From Candidatus Kuenenia stuttgartensis (GTDB lineage Bacteria; Gemmatimonadota; Gemmatimonadetes; Gemmatimonadales; Gemmatimonadaceae): DNA of 45,273 nucleotides. The notes below the pieces were generated by a model. It saw only the letters and a list, made by a program, of their open reading frames with translations. It ran no database searches and was not told the DNA's origin. Position 1 is the first letter of the stretch. Every line of letters begins with the position of its first letter. A program made the position numbers and the translations under genes. The stretch covers positions 1-45,273 of the forward strand of contig CALQGY020000016.1 of the NCBI GenBank assembly GCA_943330235.2, written 5' to 3'. Positions 9,932 to 16,926 of the stretch are shown piece by piece.

Positions 9932-11032
9932 ATGCCCCCAGTCGCCCAGCACATTGGTTTTGAAGCGACGCGCCTGCTCCGTGAGCGGCGTGGGATCGGT
10001 CGATACGTGCGGAATATCCTGCGGTGGATTCCGGCGCATCGTCCGGATGTGCGGTTCACGGTCTTCGTGAACCACGCACGCGACGTGGAGGCCATGCGCA
10101 CACAGCTCTCCACCATCGATGCGACGCTTCCAGCGCGTACCAGCATCGAGCCCGTGTCCGCACTCAAGGACACCAGCGCTGACGTCGTCTGGTATGCGTG
10201 GAATTACCTCAACCCGCTCGCCCGCCGCGCCGCCATGGTCACGACGATCAACGATCTCGCGCCCATGCTGCAATTCGATCACCGCTGGTGGAAGGTGCTC
10301 AAGCGGCGCAAACACCGTCGCCGCGCTCTCTACACCATCCGGCATTCCGATCTCGTCCTCACGATTTCCGAATACTCAGCGACCGAGCTACGGACGCGGC
10401 TCGACGCCGATCCGGCGAAAGTGCGCGTCACGCTGCTCGCGACCGACGACATGACGTTCACCGCCACCGATTCGTCGGAGGTGCTTGCTCGACTCGGCGT
10501 GACCGGCCCGTTCTTCCTCACCGTCGGGGCACACGATGCGCGGAAGAACCTCGTCACGCTGTACCGGGCGATGGAGCTGCTGCAGGCACGCGGTGCGCGT
10601 GTTCCACTCGTCCAGTGCGGCCCCGGTATCTCGGCGGGCCGGTATCCGTTCATCAAGTTGGCCGGGTTCGTATCAGACAGCGAACTCGCCACGTTGTATC
10701 GCCTCGCTACCGCCTTGGTGTTTCCGTCGCGCTACGAAGGGTTTGGCCTACCCGTCGCCGAGGCCATGTCTGCTGGGGGGCGCGTGGTGTGCGCCGACGC
10801 CAGCTCGCTGCCCGAAGTCGTGGGCGACGCTGGCCTGTTCTTTCCGTGGGACGATCCCGACGCGCTCGCCGATCAGCTGATGCGGCTGCTGCACGATGCC
10901 CCGCTGCGGGAGCAGCTGACCCAAGCCGGGCGCGTGCAAGCCGAGAAGTTCCGGTGGAGCGATACGGCGCGGCAGACGCTTGACGTGTTCGACGAAGCCG
11001 TCGCCATCCGCCGAGGCCGCGCGGACCGATAG
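9932..11032 (+). CDS. Glycosyltransferase, GT4 family
   Basis: A 366-residue GT-B enzyme that moves a sugar from a nucleotide-sugar to an envelope or exopolysaccharide acceptor. The N-terminal half has GFEATRLLRERRGIGRYVRN, the glycine-containing acceptor loop of this family. The C-terminal half has FFLTVGAHDARKNL, a KLAGFVSDSELATLYRLA segment and the donor-binding EX7E motif in PSRYEGFGLPVAEAMSAGG. I start at ATG 9932; the frame extends to 9851 but the added residues look like leader noise. It stands alone, convergent with fpg 16 bases away, so its acceptor cannot be inferred from neighbours. Confidence 0.88.
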   Translation: MPPVAQHIGFEATRLLRERRGIGRYVRNILRWIPAHRPDVRFTVFVNHARDVEAMRTQLSTIDATLPARTSIEPVSALKDTSADVVWYAWNYLNPLARRAAMVTTINDLAPMLQFDHRWWKVLKRRKHRRRALYTIRHSDLVLTISEYSATELRTRLDADPAKVRVTLLATDDMTFTATDSSEVLARLGVTGPFFLTVGAHDARKNLVTLYRAMELLQARGARVPLVQCGPGISAGRYPFIKLAGFVSDSELATLYRLATALVFPSRYEGFGLPVAEAMSAGGRVVCADASSLPEVVGDAGLFFPWDDPDALADQLMRLLHDAPLREQLTQAGRVQAEKFRWSDTARQTLDVFDEAVAIRRGRADR

Positions 11033-11048
11033 CGTTCGGGCGTATCCG

Positions 11049-11840
11049 TCAGCGCTGGCAGCCGCCGCAGTAGAACGTGCTGCGCCCAGCCTGCGTAATG
11101 CGCGTGATGCCGCGCCCGCACCGGAGGCACGGCTGGCCTTCTCGCCCGTACACGCGCCACGCCTCCTCGCCCGCCGACGCGGAGTCCTCGGTGGCGAAGT
11201 AGCGACCGACCGGGGCGGTGCGCAGCACCTCGCGAATGGCATCCCGCAGACGCGCCGCACGGATTCGGGACAGCGACGCCGCGGCGCGGGTGGGGTGAAT
11301 CTGCGCGACCCACAGCGATTCGGCCGCATAGATATTGCCGACGCCGGCGACGAGCTTCTGGTCGAGCAGGGCGGGCTTGATGGGGCCGCGGCGCCGTCCC
11401 AGCGCCGTCAGGAATTCCGGCATGGTGAACGCCTCGCTCAGCGGCTCAGGCCCGAGCGGTGGCAATATGAGCGCCCCCGGTGCGTGCAGACGCAACACGG
11501 CAAAGGCGCGGCTGTCGGTGAGCGAAATGCGGGTGCCGTCGGTGCAGGTGAGGCGCGCCCGCTCGAAGGCGGGCGGCGCCTCGCCGGTACGCCCGACGCT
11601 CCAGTCGCCGGTCATCCGGAAGTGCACCTCCAGCACCTGCCCATCGTCCAGGGTGATCAGCTGGATCTTGGCCCGACGCGCCACCGCCGCGATCCGGCGC
11701 CCCTCCATACGCGCGCACGCCTCCGGTGTGAGGGAGCGCCCAATCGCGGCGTGCAGCGCCTCGGCGGTCAGGATGGTCCGGCCGACCGCCGCGTCACGGA
11801 GTCGGCCCGCCGCGAATTCGACTTCCGGCAATTCAGGCAT
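11049..11840 (-). CDS. mutM: Formamidopyrimidine-DNA glycosylase (Fpg/MutM)
   Basis: Base-excision repair enzyme removing oxidised purines such as 8-oxoguanine and nicking the abasic site. At 263 residues it is near the usual length. It begins MPELPEVE, with the catalytic Pro-Glu at 2-3 once Met is removed. It has the conserved lysine region VLEVHFRMTGDW, the helix-two-turn-helix LLDQKLVAGVGNIYAAESLW, and a C-terminal zinc finger CLRCGRG...FYCGGCQR with all four cysteines. It is convergent with the glycosyltransferase gene and appears to be monocistronic. Confidence 0.97.
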   Translation of the reverse strand: MPELPEVEFAAGRLRDAAVGRTILTAEALHAAIGRSLTPEACARMEGRRIAAVARRAKIQLITLDDGQVLEVHFRMTGDWSVGRTGEAPPAFERARLTCTDGTRISLTDSRAFAVLRLHAPGALILPPLGPEPLSEAFTMPEFLTALGRRRGPIKPALLDQKLVAGVGNIYAAESLWVAQIHPTRAAASLSRIRAARLRDAIREVLRTAPVGRYFATEDSASAGEEAWRVYGREGQPCLRCGRGITRITQAGRSTFYCGGCQR

Positions 11841-12019
11841 GTGAGTCGGAGCGAGGCAAATGGTGAGGGGACGCGCGGTGCGGGGGTCGACGGCGGCTCA
11901 CCGACGCGGCCGCTGGCCGTTTCGGTGCTACAAAGCTGATGTCCAATGTGTGAGATCCAGCATGCCGATAAAACTGCAACTTCAAAAATGCCAGTGGATT
12001 ACGATTTTCGAGGTCACAA

Positions 12020-12054
12020 TTGACACTTGCGCAATTTCTTTCAGTGCGTACTTT
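12020..12054 (+). promoter_or_regulatory. Candidate promoter for the 12078 gene
   Basis: The 140 bases before 12078 are clearly AT-richer than the surroundings. TTGACA occurs at 12020-12025 and TTGCGC at 12027-12032. The latter is 16 bases before TACTTT (12049-12054), a weak -10 match inside CGTACTTT. Neither pairing is ideal, so the exact start of transcription is open. Confidence 0.3.
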
Positions 12055-12077
12055 ATCCACAATCTTCCACATGAGAT

Positions 12078-12857
12078 ATGCCCGTCCAATCTCCTCGCTC
12101 TCTAAAGTACGAATACGAGCTCTACGTCGAACGTGAGATCGAGGACTACAAGGACTCGGTGTCACGCGGGGCGTTGCTCAAGATTGGCGACGAGGCGGTC
12201 TTGGCGCTGCGCAAGGAAGCGCAGATCACGCTGACCGAAATCGTCGTCTGGCAAGAAGTCGACCGGCTCATCGCCATGCGATTGCGCCTGCCGACGTATG
12301 CCACGTGGAAGCGGCGGCGTATCAAGATGCTGGAGCAGTACAGCAAGCCCGAGCACTGGGGAATCGATCCCGACGCCGCGCTGGTGCGCGCCCTGAAGGA
12401 CTCCTCCGACCACAACGTGCTGATCGCGGGCGCGTTGGCTGAGGGGCCGGCGCTCTTCCTGGCGGCGCGTGGCTGCGCGGTCACGGCCGTAGAGCCCGAG
12501 GCTGACGCCGTAGAGCGTGTGGTGCGTGGGGCCGAAGCTGCGGGCCTTGGCCAGCGCGTTCGGAGCTACTGCGCGGATCTGGGCGCTTGGGCGCCCGATG
12601 TGCAGCTGCACGCCGTGGTCTGTTCGCCGGCCGCGTTGTCCGCCCTCTCGCCGGTGGAGCGCGCGCGCGTAATCGCGGCGCTCCAGAGCGCTACCGTGGA
12701 CGGCGGCGTGCACCTGATGGAGACCATCGCGGCCGGTACCGATGCGCAGGTGCTGGAAGAACTCACCTCGCGATATCGCGGTTGGGCGATCTCGATCGAG
12801 CGCGGCGTCGGCCGGCCCGAGACGTTCATGGCCCGCAAGCAGATCGCCGTCGCCTGA
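12078..12857 (+). CDS. Unknown protein: helical N terminus plus methyltransferase-like fold
   Basis: 259 residues, function not recognised. The first 90 residues are charged and helical (YELYVEREIEDYKDSVSRG, then WQEVDRLIAMRLRLP). From about 110 the strand-helix pattern resembles a class I methyltransferase: HNVLIAGALAEGPALFLAARG where SAM motif I should be, then VTAVEPEADAVERV (acidic end of strand 2), YCADLGAW and LHAVVCSPAAL. Motif I lacks the usual D/E-x-G-x-G-x-G, so SAM binding is doubtful. The gene stands alone with an AT-rich upstream region and a strong terminator after it. The start at 12078 has little Shine-Dalgarno support. A catalytically dead or ligand-sensing Rossmann protein is one possibility. 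Confidence 0.75.
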   Translation: MPVQSPRSLKYEYELYVEREIEDYKDSVSRGALLKIGDEAVLALRKEAQITLTEIVVWQEVDRLIAMRLRLPTYATWKRRRIKMLEQYSKPEHWGIDPDAALVRALKDSSDHNVLIAGALAEGPALFLAARGCAVTAVEPEADAVERVVRGAEAAGLGQRVRSYCADLGAWAPDVQLHAVVCSPAALSALSPVERARVIAALQSATVDGGVHLMETIAAGTDAQVLEELTSRYRGWAISIERGVGRPETFMARKQIAVA

Positions 12858-12860
12858 CCG

Positions 12861-12896
12861 GTTCCGTGTCCATGCGACACGGAACGTCTGTTTTGT
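12861..12896 (+). terminator. Rho-independent terminator after the 12078 gene
   Basis: Perfect 10-base stem GTTCCGTGTC/GACACGGAAC (12861-12870 with 12876-12885), loop CATGC, followed by a T-rich run with TTTT at 12891-12894. It starts 4 bases after the stop codon. Confidence 0.85.
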
Positions 12897-12972
12897 GACG
12901 TGTCTGAAGGACACCCGTGAGTATTCCGGACGTGCTGGTCACTTTGCAAACCGTATCATGGCAATGACTTAA

Positions 12973-13000
12973 CACATTCCATGCGATGGCATCGAATGTG
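12973..13000 (+). promoter_or_regulatory. Imperfect hairpin or operator in the leader of the 69-residue gene
   Basis: CACATTC (12973-12979) pairs with GAATGTG (12994-13000), then after one C-C mismatch ATGC pairs with GCAT around loop GATG: 11 pairs in total. There is no T run after it, so it is not an ordinary terminator. It lies 111 bases before the start codon at 13111 and could act as a protein-binding palindrome or an RNA fold. Confidence 0.4.
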
Positions 13001-13094
13001 CAATACGAGGTGAGTATGCGCCGCGCGTTTGGTGATGCTGCGGCACCGGAATGAGCTTGGCGACGACGCCGGCGTACTTGGTTCACTTTTGCTC

Positions 13095-13110
13095 GGGTGG
13101 AGGCTCACCC
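13095..13110 (+). promoter_or_regulatory. Ribosome-binding site inside a small hairpin
   Basis: GGTGGAGG at 13096-13103 is one of the strongest Shine-Dalgarno sequences in the window, 7 bases before ATG 13111. GGGTG (13095-13099) can pair with CACCC (13106-13110), putting GAGG in the six-base loop. Translation could therefore depend on opening this hairpin. Confidence 0.4.
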
Positions 13111-13320
13111 ATGCGACTCTCTCATCTCTCGCAGGATTCGCAGGAACCCATCGGCATCGTCATCGCCGACGGCGGTCGTCCCGAACTCGCCCCGCGCTTC
13201 TCGGCCTTCGTCTGGGGCCCGGTCCCTGATGACGCGGAGACGCGGCAGTCCGGCTCCATGCGCGGTGTCGTACGGACCGCTGCGCGCGCCGAAGTGCGAC
13301 AGCTACTCGCGCGTCTGTAG
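13111..13320 (+). CDS. Small unknown protein, 69 residues
   Basis: Not recognised. It has a strong ribosome-binding site (13096-13103) directly upstream and GC-rich codon use like its neighbours, which supports it as real. The sequence has no signal peptide, membrane helix or cysteine. It begins MRLSHLSQDSQ, has a central GIVIADGGRPELAPRF segment that could form a short strand and turn, and ends in a basic helix AARAEVRQLLARL. A long leader with two hairpins precedes it and a strong terminator follows at 13373. An in-frame ATG at 13051 exists but lacks a ribosome-binding site. Confidence 0.6.
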   Translation: MRLSHLSQDSQEPIGIVIADGGRPELAPRFSAFVWGPVPDDAETRQSGSMRGVVRTAARAEVRQLLARL

Positions 13321-13372
13321 GACACGCTCGCGGGTGGTGCCGACGACGACGTCGTCGCGATAGGGAACGTGA

Positions 13373-13400
13373 AAGGCGCCGGCAGACATGCCGGCGCCTT
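13373..13400. terminator. Bidirectional terminator hairpin
   Basis: Perfect 12-base stem AAGGCGCCGGCA/TGCCGGCGCCTT around loop GACA. The A and T ends let it serve both the rightward 69-residue gene (stop 13320) and the leftward histone-like gene (stop 13439). Confidence 0.85.
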
Positions 13401-13438
13401 CGCGTTGACGCACCTACAAAACTGCTCTGACGAGCAGA

Positions 13439-13747
13439 TTACGCCGCAACAGGAGCAGGAGCCGCCACCTTCTTGGCGCGCTTGGCCGGCTTACGAGCCG
13501 CCTTCTTCGCAGCCTTCTTCGCGGACTTCTTCACGGTCTTCTTCGCGGCCTTCTTCGCGCCCTTCTTGGCAACCTTCTTCGCGCCCTTCTTCACAACCTT
13601 CTTCGCGGCCTTCTTGACCGTCTTCTTGGCAGCCTTCTTGGCGGCCTTCTTCACGGCCTTCTTCGCGACCTTACGCACGGACTTCTTCGCGGCCTTGCGG
13701 CCACCCTTCTTCGCCGCTTTCTTCGCGGCCTTCTTGGCAGGTGCCAT
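13439..13747 (-). CDS. Histone H1-like basic protein
   Basis: 102 residues made almost wholly of Ala, Lys and Val. It begins MAPAKKAAKKAAKKGG, repeats AKKxxKKAAKK units along its length, and ends in APAPVAA. It matches the bacterial histone H1-like (Hc1/AlgP-type tail) class, which binds and compacts DNA without a fixed fold. The lysines are mostly AAG codons. GGGAG at 13757-13761 is placed well as ribosome-binding site, but lies in a hairpin of the leader. Transcribed alone. Low complexity makes a precise family call impossible. Confidence 0.85.
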   Translation of the reverse strand: MAPAKKAAKKAAKKGGRKAAKKSVRKVAKKAVKKAAKKAAKKTVKKAAKKVVKKGAKKVAKKGAKKAAKKTVKKSAKKAAKKAARKPAKRAKKVAAPAPVAA

Positions 13748-13837
13748 GATACCACTCTCCCATACAGGAGGTTTTATCGCTCCCTTTCCCCCGGTGGAAA
13801 GGTGAGCTCACGCGGCGGAACCGTGCCGAAGCACGGT
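13748..13837 (-). promoter_or_regulatory. Structured 5' leader of the histone-like gene
   Basis: Three hairpins occur in a row. 13820-13837 has a 7-base stem whose transcript carries a UUCG tetraloop closed by C-G. 13783-13802 has a 7-base stem CCTTTCC/GGAAAGG. 13757-13770 pairs CTCC with GGAG and includes the gene's own GGGAG ribosome-binding site. A palindrome TGAGCTCA sits at 13803-13810. This suggests control of translation or mRNA stability. Confidence 0.4.
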
Positions 13838-14535
13838 GATACCGCGTGCTACACGGCCTCGAAGAGGCGCGTGCAGTGATGGACTCGCGCGTCATGCGGC
13901 ACGAGTAGCAAGGGGGAGGACGAGCCGCGAGGTAACCGCGCGGTGTCCGTAGCAGTGAGTAGTGCGGTATGCGGTGCGGTATGCAGTGAGGAGCACCCGC
14001 TCAACGCGAACGACGCGGAGCGATCGTGGGGCGCGCCACCGATGGGGCGCTGCGCCGATGTCGTCGTGGAGACGACAGAGCTCATCGCCGCGCCAGGCGA
14101 CGATGAGAACGCCGCGGACGGGAGACCCGTGCCGCCGGCGAAACGTGGCATCGTCAGGACGATACCGGACTTCGGGTGGAACTCGTGCCGTTTTATCGCC
14201 ACGCGTTTCCAGTAGAGCCTGCGTGCCCCGCTGACTGGCGAATCGTGAACTGCACGAAACCTTGTCACGAGGATGTGGACATCACACGCAAGTCGTTGAA
14301 TTCACGCGAATATACGCGTGGATAATTCCATCGCGCAATAGGCGTATAAAGAACGCGCGCGAATACAGATGCTGACATTTCATTTTTTGCGCGATCTCTG
14401 CCCTACCATGCAACAGAACGGGGTGCGAGGTTTGACCCGTGCGCGTCGCTGGCGATCGGTGTGTCGAACTCCCCCGACTCACCCATTCTCCTCGGAGAAT
14501 GTGACGGTAGATGCGCGGTCCTCCATGGAGCTCCC
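13838..14535. other. Long intergenic stretch, no convincing gene
   Basis: About 700 bases between the histone-like gene and tdh. Short open frames exist on both strands, but none has a ribosome-binding site, recognisable residues or convincing codon use. I see a 12-base tandem pair (13962-13985, unit GTGCGGTATGC plus G or A) and an AT-rich block at 14290-14400 that probably holds the tdh promoter. Confidence 0.5.
14296..14326 (+). promoter_or_regulatory. Candidate promoter upstream of tdh
   Basis: TTGAAT (14296-14301) and GATAAT (14321-14326) are 19 bases apart in an AT-rich stretch. The spacing is long and the implied leader is about 200 bases, so the assignment is weak. CGTATAAA at 14343-14350 is another -10-like site. 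Confidence 0.3.
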
Positions 14536-15558
14536 GTGAAAGCGTTGGTCAAAACGTCAGCCGCCAAGGGGCTGACGCTCACCGAAGTCCCCGAGCCGAC
14601 AATCCGTGACGACGAGGTGCTCATTCGCGTGCGCGCCGCCGGCGTCTGCGGCACGGACGTGCACATCTACGAGTGGGACGCGTGGGCCGCCGGGCGATGC
14701 AAGCCCCCGTTCATCGTCGGCCATGAGTTTGCCGGTGACGTCGTGGCGGTGGGCAGTCTCGTCGAAACGGTGAAGGTTGGCGATCGCGTGACGGCCGAAG
14801 GACACATCGTCGATGAGCGGTCGTTGTTCAGTCGCACCGGCAACGCGCATGTGGACCCCAGCACACGCATCATCGGCGTCGACCGCGACGGCTGCTTCGC
14901 CGAATTCATTGCCATGCCGGCCACGAACGTCTGGCATCTCGACGACGCCATCAGCTATGACATCGGCGGCATTCACGACCCGATGGGCAATGCGTTCCAC
15001 ACCGCGCTGACCGCCAACATCCCCGGTGCGGTCGTGCTCATCACCGGGTGCGGCCCGATCGGCGCGTTCGCCGTCGGCATCTGCAAGGCCGCAGGCGCGG
15101 CGCGCATCATCGCGACCGACGTGAATCCTCGTCGTCTGGAGTTGGCCCGCACCATGGGCGCCCACGACGCGGTGCATCCGGACGAGGCCCATCGCGCCGT
15201 GATGGCGGCATCGGACGGCATCGGCGCCGACGTCGTCCTCGAAATGTCAGGGGTTCCCTCGGCCGTGCATCAGGCGTTCGCGCTGGCGCGCCCGGCCGGG
15301 CGCGTGAACATGCTTGGCATTCCGTCCAAGACCATCGACATCGACTTCGCCACCGAGATCATCTTCAAGGGGCTCACGATCTACGGCGTCGTTGGACGAC
15401 GGATGTACGACACGTGGCATCAGATGAGCCGTTTCATCCGGTCCGGCGCGTTCGATCCGACGCCCGTGATCACGCATCGACTGCCGCTCGAAGCGGTGGA
15501 CGAAGCGATGCATCTCATCAAGTCCGGCGAAGCCGGCAAGATCATCTTCCAGCTCTAG
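14536..15558 (+). CDS. tdh: L-threonine 3-dehydrogenase (zinc MDR family), no structural zinc site
   Basis: Oxidises L-threonine with NAD+ to 2-amino-3-ketobutyrate; kbl next door completes the step to glycine. I start at GTG 14536, with GGAG five bases before it, giving 340 residues that begin MKALVKTSAAKG as in E. coli Tdh. Catalytic zinc residues are present (Cys38 in GVCGTDVH, His63-Glu64 in VGHEF), as are HDPMGNAFHTAL and the NAD-binding GCGPIG. The four cysteines of the structural zinc lobe (93, 96, 99, 107 in E. coli) are Asp93, Ser96, Ser99 and Asp107 here, so that metal site is gone. The kbl neighbour makes Tdh likelier than a general sorbitol-type dehydrogenase. Confidence 0.92.
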   Translation: MKALVKTSAAKGLTLTEVPEPTIRDDEVLIRVRAAGVCGTDVHIYEWDAWAAGRCKPPFIVGHEFAGDVVAVGSLVETVKVGDRVTAEGHIVDERSLFSRTGNAHVDPSTRIIGVDRDGCFAEFIAMPATNVWHLDDAISYDIGGIHDPMGNAFHTALTANIPGAVVLITGCGPIGAFAVGICKAAGAARIIATDVNPRRLELARTMGAHDAVHPDEAHRAVMAASDGIGADVVLEMSGVPSAVHQAFALARPAGRVNMLGIPSKTIDIDFATEIIFKGLTIYGVVGRRMYDTWHQMSRFIRSGAFDPTPVITHRLPLEAVDEAMHLIKSGEAGKIIFQL

Positions 15559-15612
15559 TCCCGATCGGCGCGGCGGCCATGCGGGCTGCCGCATCACGTC
15601 AACTCTCCTCAC

Positions 15613-16806
15613 GTGTCCACCCTCGCCTCCGAACTGCAAGCCGACGTCGACGCGCTCAAAGCGGCCGGGACGTACAAACGCCTGAATCATCTGGAGTCGC
15701 CGCAGGGCCCGCGCGTGCGCATGGAAGGTCGGGGCGAGGTGATCGTGCTCTCCTCCAACAACTACCTCGGCCTGGCGAACGAGCCGAGCGTGGTGCAGGC
15801 GGGCGTTGATGCGCTGCACGAATTCGGTGCCGGCACCGCGTCCGTGCGTTTCATCTGCGGGACGTTCACCATTCACCGGGAACTGGAGACCGCGCTCGCC
15901 CGATTCGTCGGCACCGAGGCGTCCCTCTCCTATGTGTCCGCGTGGAATGCGAACGAAGCGCTCACGCCGACCATCGCGCGCGAAGGCGACTTTGTGGTCT
16001 CCGATGCGCTCAATCACGCATCCATCATCGACTCGGTGCGACTGGCCAAGGCCATCACCAAGTGCACCACCGCCGTGTACCAGCACGCGAACATGGATGA
16101 TCTGCGCGAGAAGCTACGCGGCGCCAAAGATGCAAAACGACGCATCATCTGGACCGACGGTGTGTTCTCGATGGAAGGGTCGATTGCGAAGTTGCCGGAC
16201 ATCCTCCAACTCGCCCGCGAGTACGACGCCATCGTCGTGATGGATGACTCTCACGCGACGGGCGTGCTGGGCAAGACCGGACGTGGCACGGCCGAACATT
16301 TCGGCGTCGTGGGCGAGGTGGACATCATCACCTCCACGCTGGGCAAGGCCCTGGGCGGCGCGGCCGGCGGATTCATCGCCGGACCGGCGGCGCTGTGCGA
16401 CATGATGACGCAGCGGTCGCGCCCGCAGCTCTTTTCCAATGCGTTGCCGCCGACCGTGGCGGCCAGCTCGCTCGCGGCGGTGCGCTACACCGAGTCGCAC
16501 CCTGAGCTGGTGACACGCCTGCACGAGAATTCCCGGTATTTCCGATCGGCCATTCAGGAGGCCGGATTCAACCCGCTCCCCGGGGAGACGCCGATCGTCC
16601 CCATTATCGTGGGCGAGACCGCGCTGGCGATCACCATGAGCGAGATGCTGCTGGACCGCGGCATCTTCGTGACCGGCTTCGGCTTTCCCGTGGTACCGCA
16701 GGGGCAGGCGCGACTCCGCTGCCAGATTTCGGCCGCCCATACGCGCGACGATCTCGATGCCGTGGTCGCGGCGTTCAAGGACGTGAAGCGCGTCCTCGGG
16801 AGCTGA
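15613..16806 (+). CDS. kbl: 2-amino-3-ketobutyrate CoA ligase (glycine C-acetyltransferase)
   Basis: PLP enzyme splitting 2-amino-3-ketobutyrate with CoA into glycine and acetyl-CoA. The 397 residues match the alpha-oxoamine synthase family: VLSSNNYLGLANEP near the N terminus, FGAGTASVRFICGT, VMDDSHATGVLGKTGRG with the PLP-contacting Asp and His, and the PLP lysine in TSTLGKALGGAAGG. It begins at GTG 15613, 54 bases after tdh, without a clear ribosome-binding site. tdh and kbl form an operon for threonine breakdown or glycine supply, closed by the terminator at 16830. Confidence 0.96.
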   Translation: MSTLASELQADVDALKAAGTYKRLNHLESPQGPRVRMEGRGEVIVLSSNNYLGLANEPSVVQAGVDALHEFGAGTASVRFICGTFTIHRELETALARFVGTEASLSYVSAWNANEALTPTIAREGDFVVSDALNHASIIDSVRLAKAITKCTTAVYQHANMDDLREKLRGAKDAKRRIIWTDGVFSMEGSIAKLPDILQLAREYDAIVVMDDSHATGVLGKTGRGTAEHFGVVGEVDIITSTLGKALGGAAGGFIAGPAALCDMMTQRSRPQLFSNALPPTVAASSLAAVRYTESHPELVTRLHENSRYFRSAIQEAGFNPLPGETPIVPIIVGETALAITMSEMLLDRGIFVTGFGFPVVPQGQARLRCQISAAHTRDDLDAVVAAFKDVKRVLGS

Positions 16807-16829
16807 GGCCAGCGCAGCGGTACCCCAGT

Positions 16830-16867
16830 AACAACGAACGCCGCCCAGATGGGCGGCGTTCGTTGTT
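16830..16867. terminator. Strong terminator between kbl and the NYN gene
   Basis: Perfect 17-base stem (16830-16846 with 16851-16867) around loop AGAT, A-rich on one side and ending CGTTGTTT on the other. It can work in both directions between the two converging genes. Confidence 0.9.
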
Positions 16868-16880
16868 TGCGGAGCGATCC

Positions 16881-16913
16881 GCTGTGTCCGTCGGGCGTGC
16901 CGACGGACACAGC
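16881..16913. terminator. Second terminator-like hairpin
   Basis: Perfect 14-base stem GCTGTGTCCGTCGG/CCGACGGACACAGC (16881-16894 with 16900-16913), loop GCGTG, only 13 bases after the previous hairpin and just past the stop of the leftward NYN gene. No T run follows, so it may act as an mRNA 3'-end stabiliser. Confidence 0.6.
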
Positions 16914-16926
16914 GTACCGGCTGTTC

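Noticed and set aside
13344-13357. 14-base perfect palindrome CGACGACGTCGTCG
   Set aside because: Simple GAC/GTC repetition in GC-rich DNA; it may be chance and has no other support as an operator.
13849-14268. 139-residue frame on the minus strand (and 90-residue frames on the plus strand nearby)
   Set aside because: No ribosome-binding site, no recognisable pattern, Ser/Arg/Thr-rich translation; the 12-base tandem repeat there looks non-coding.
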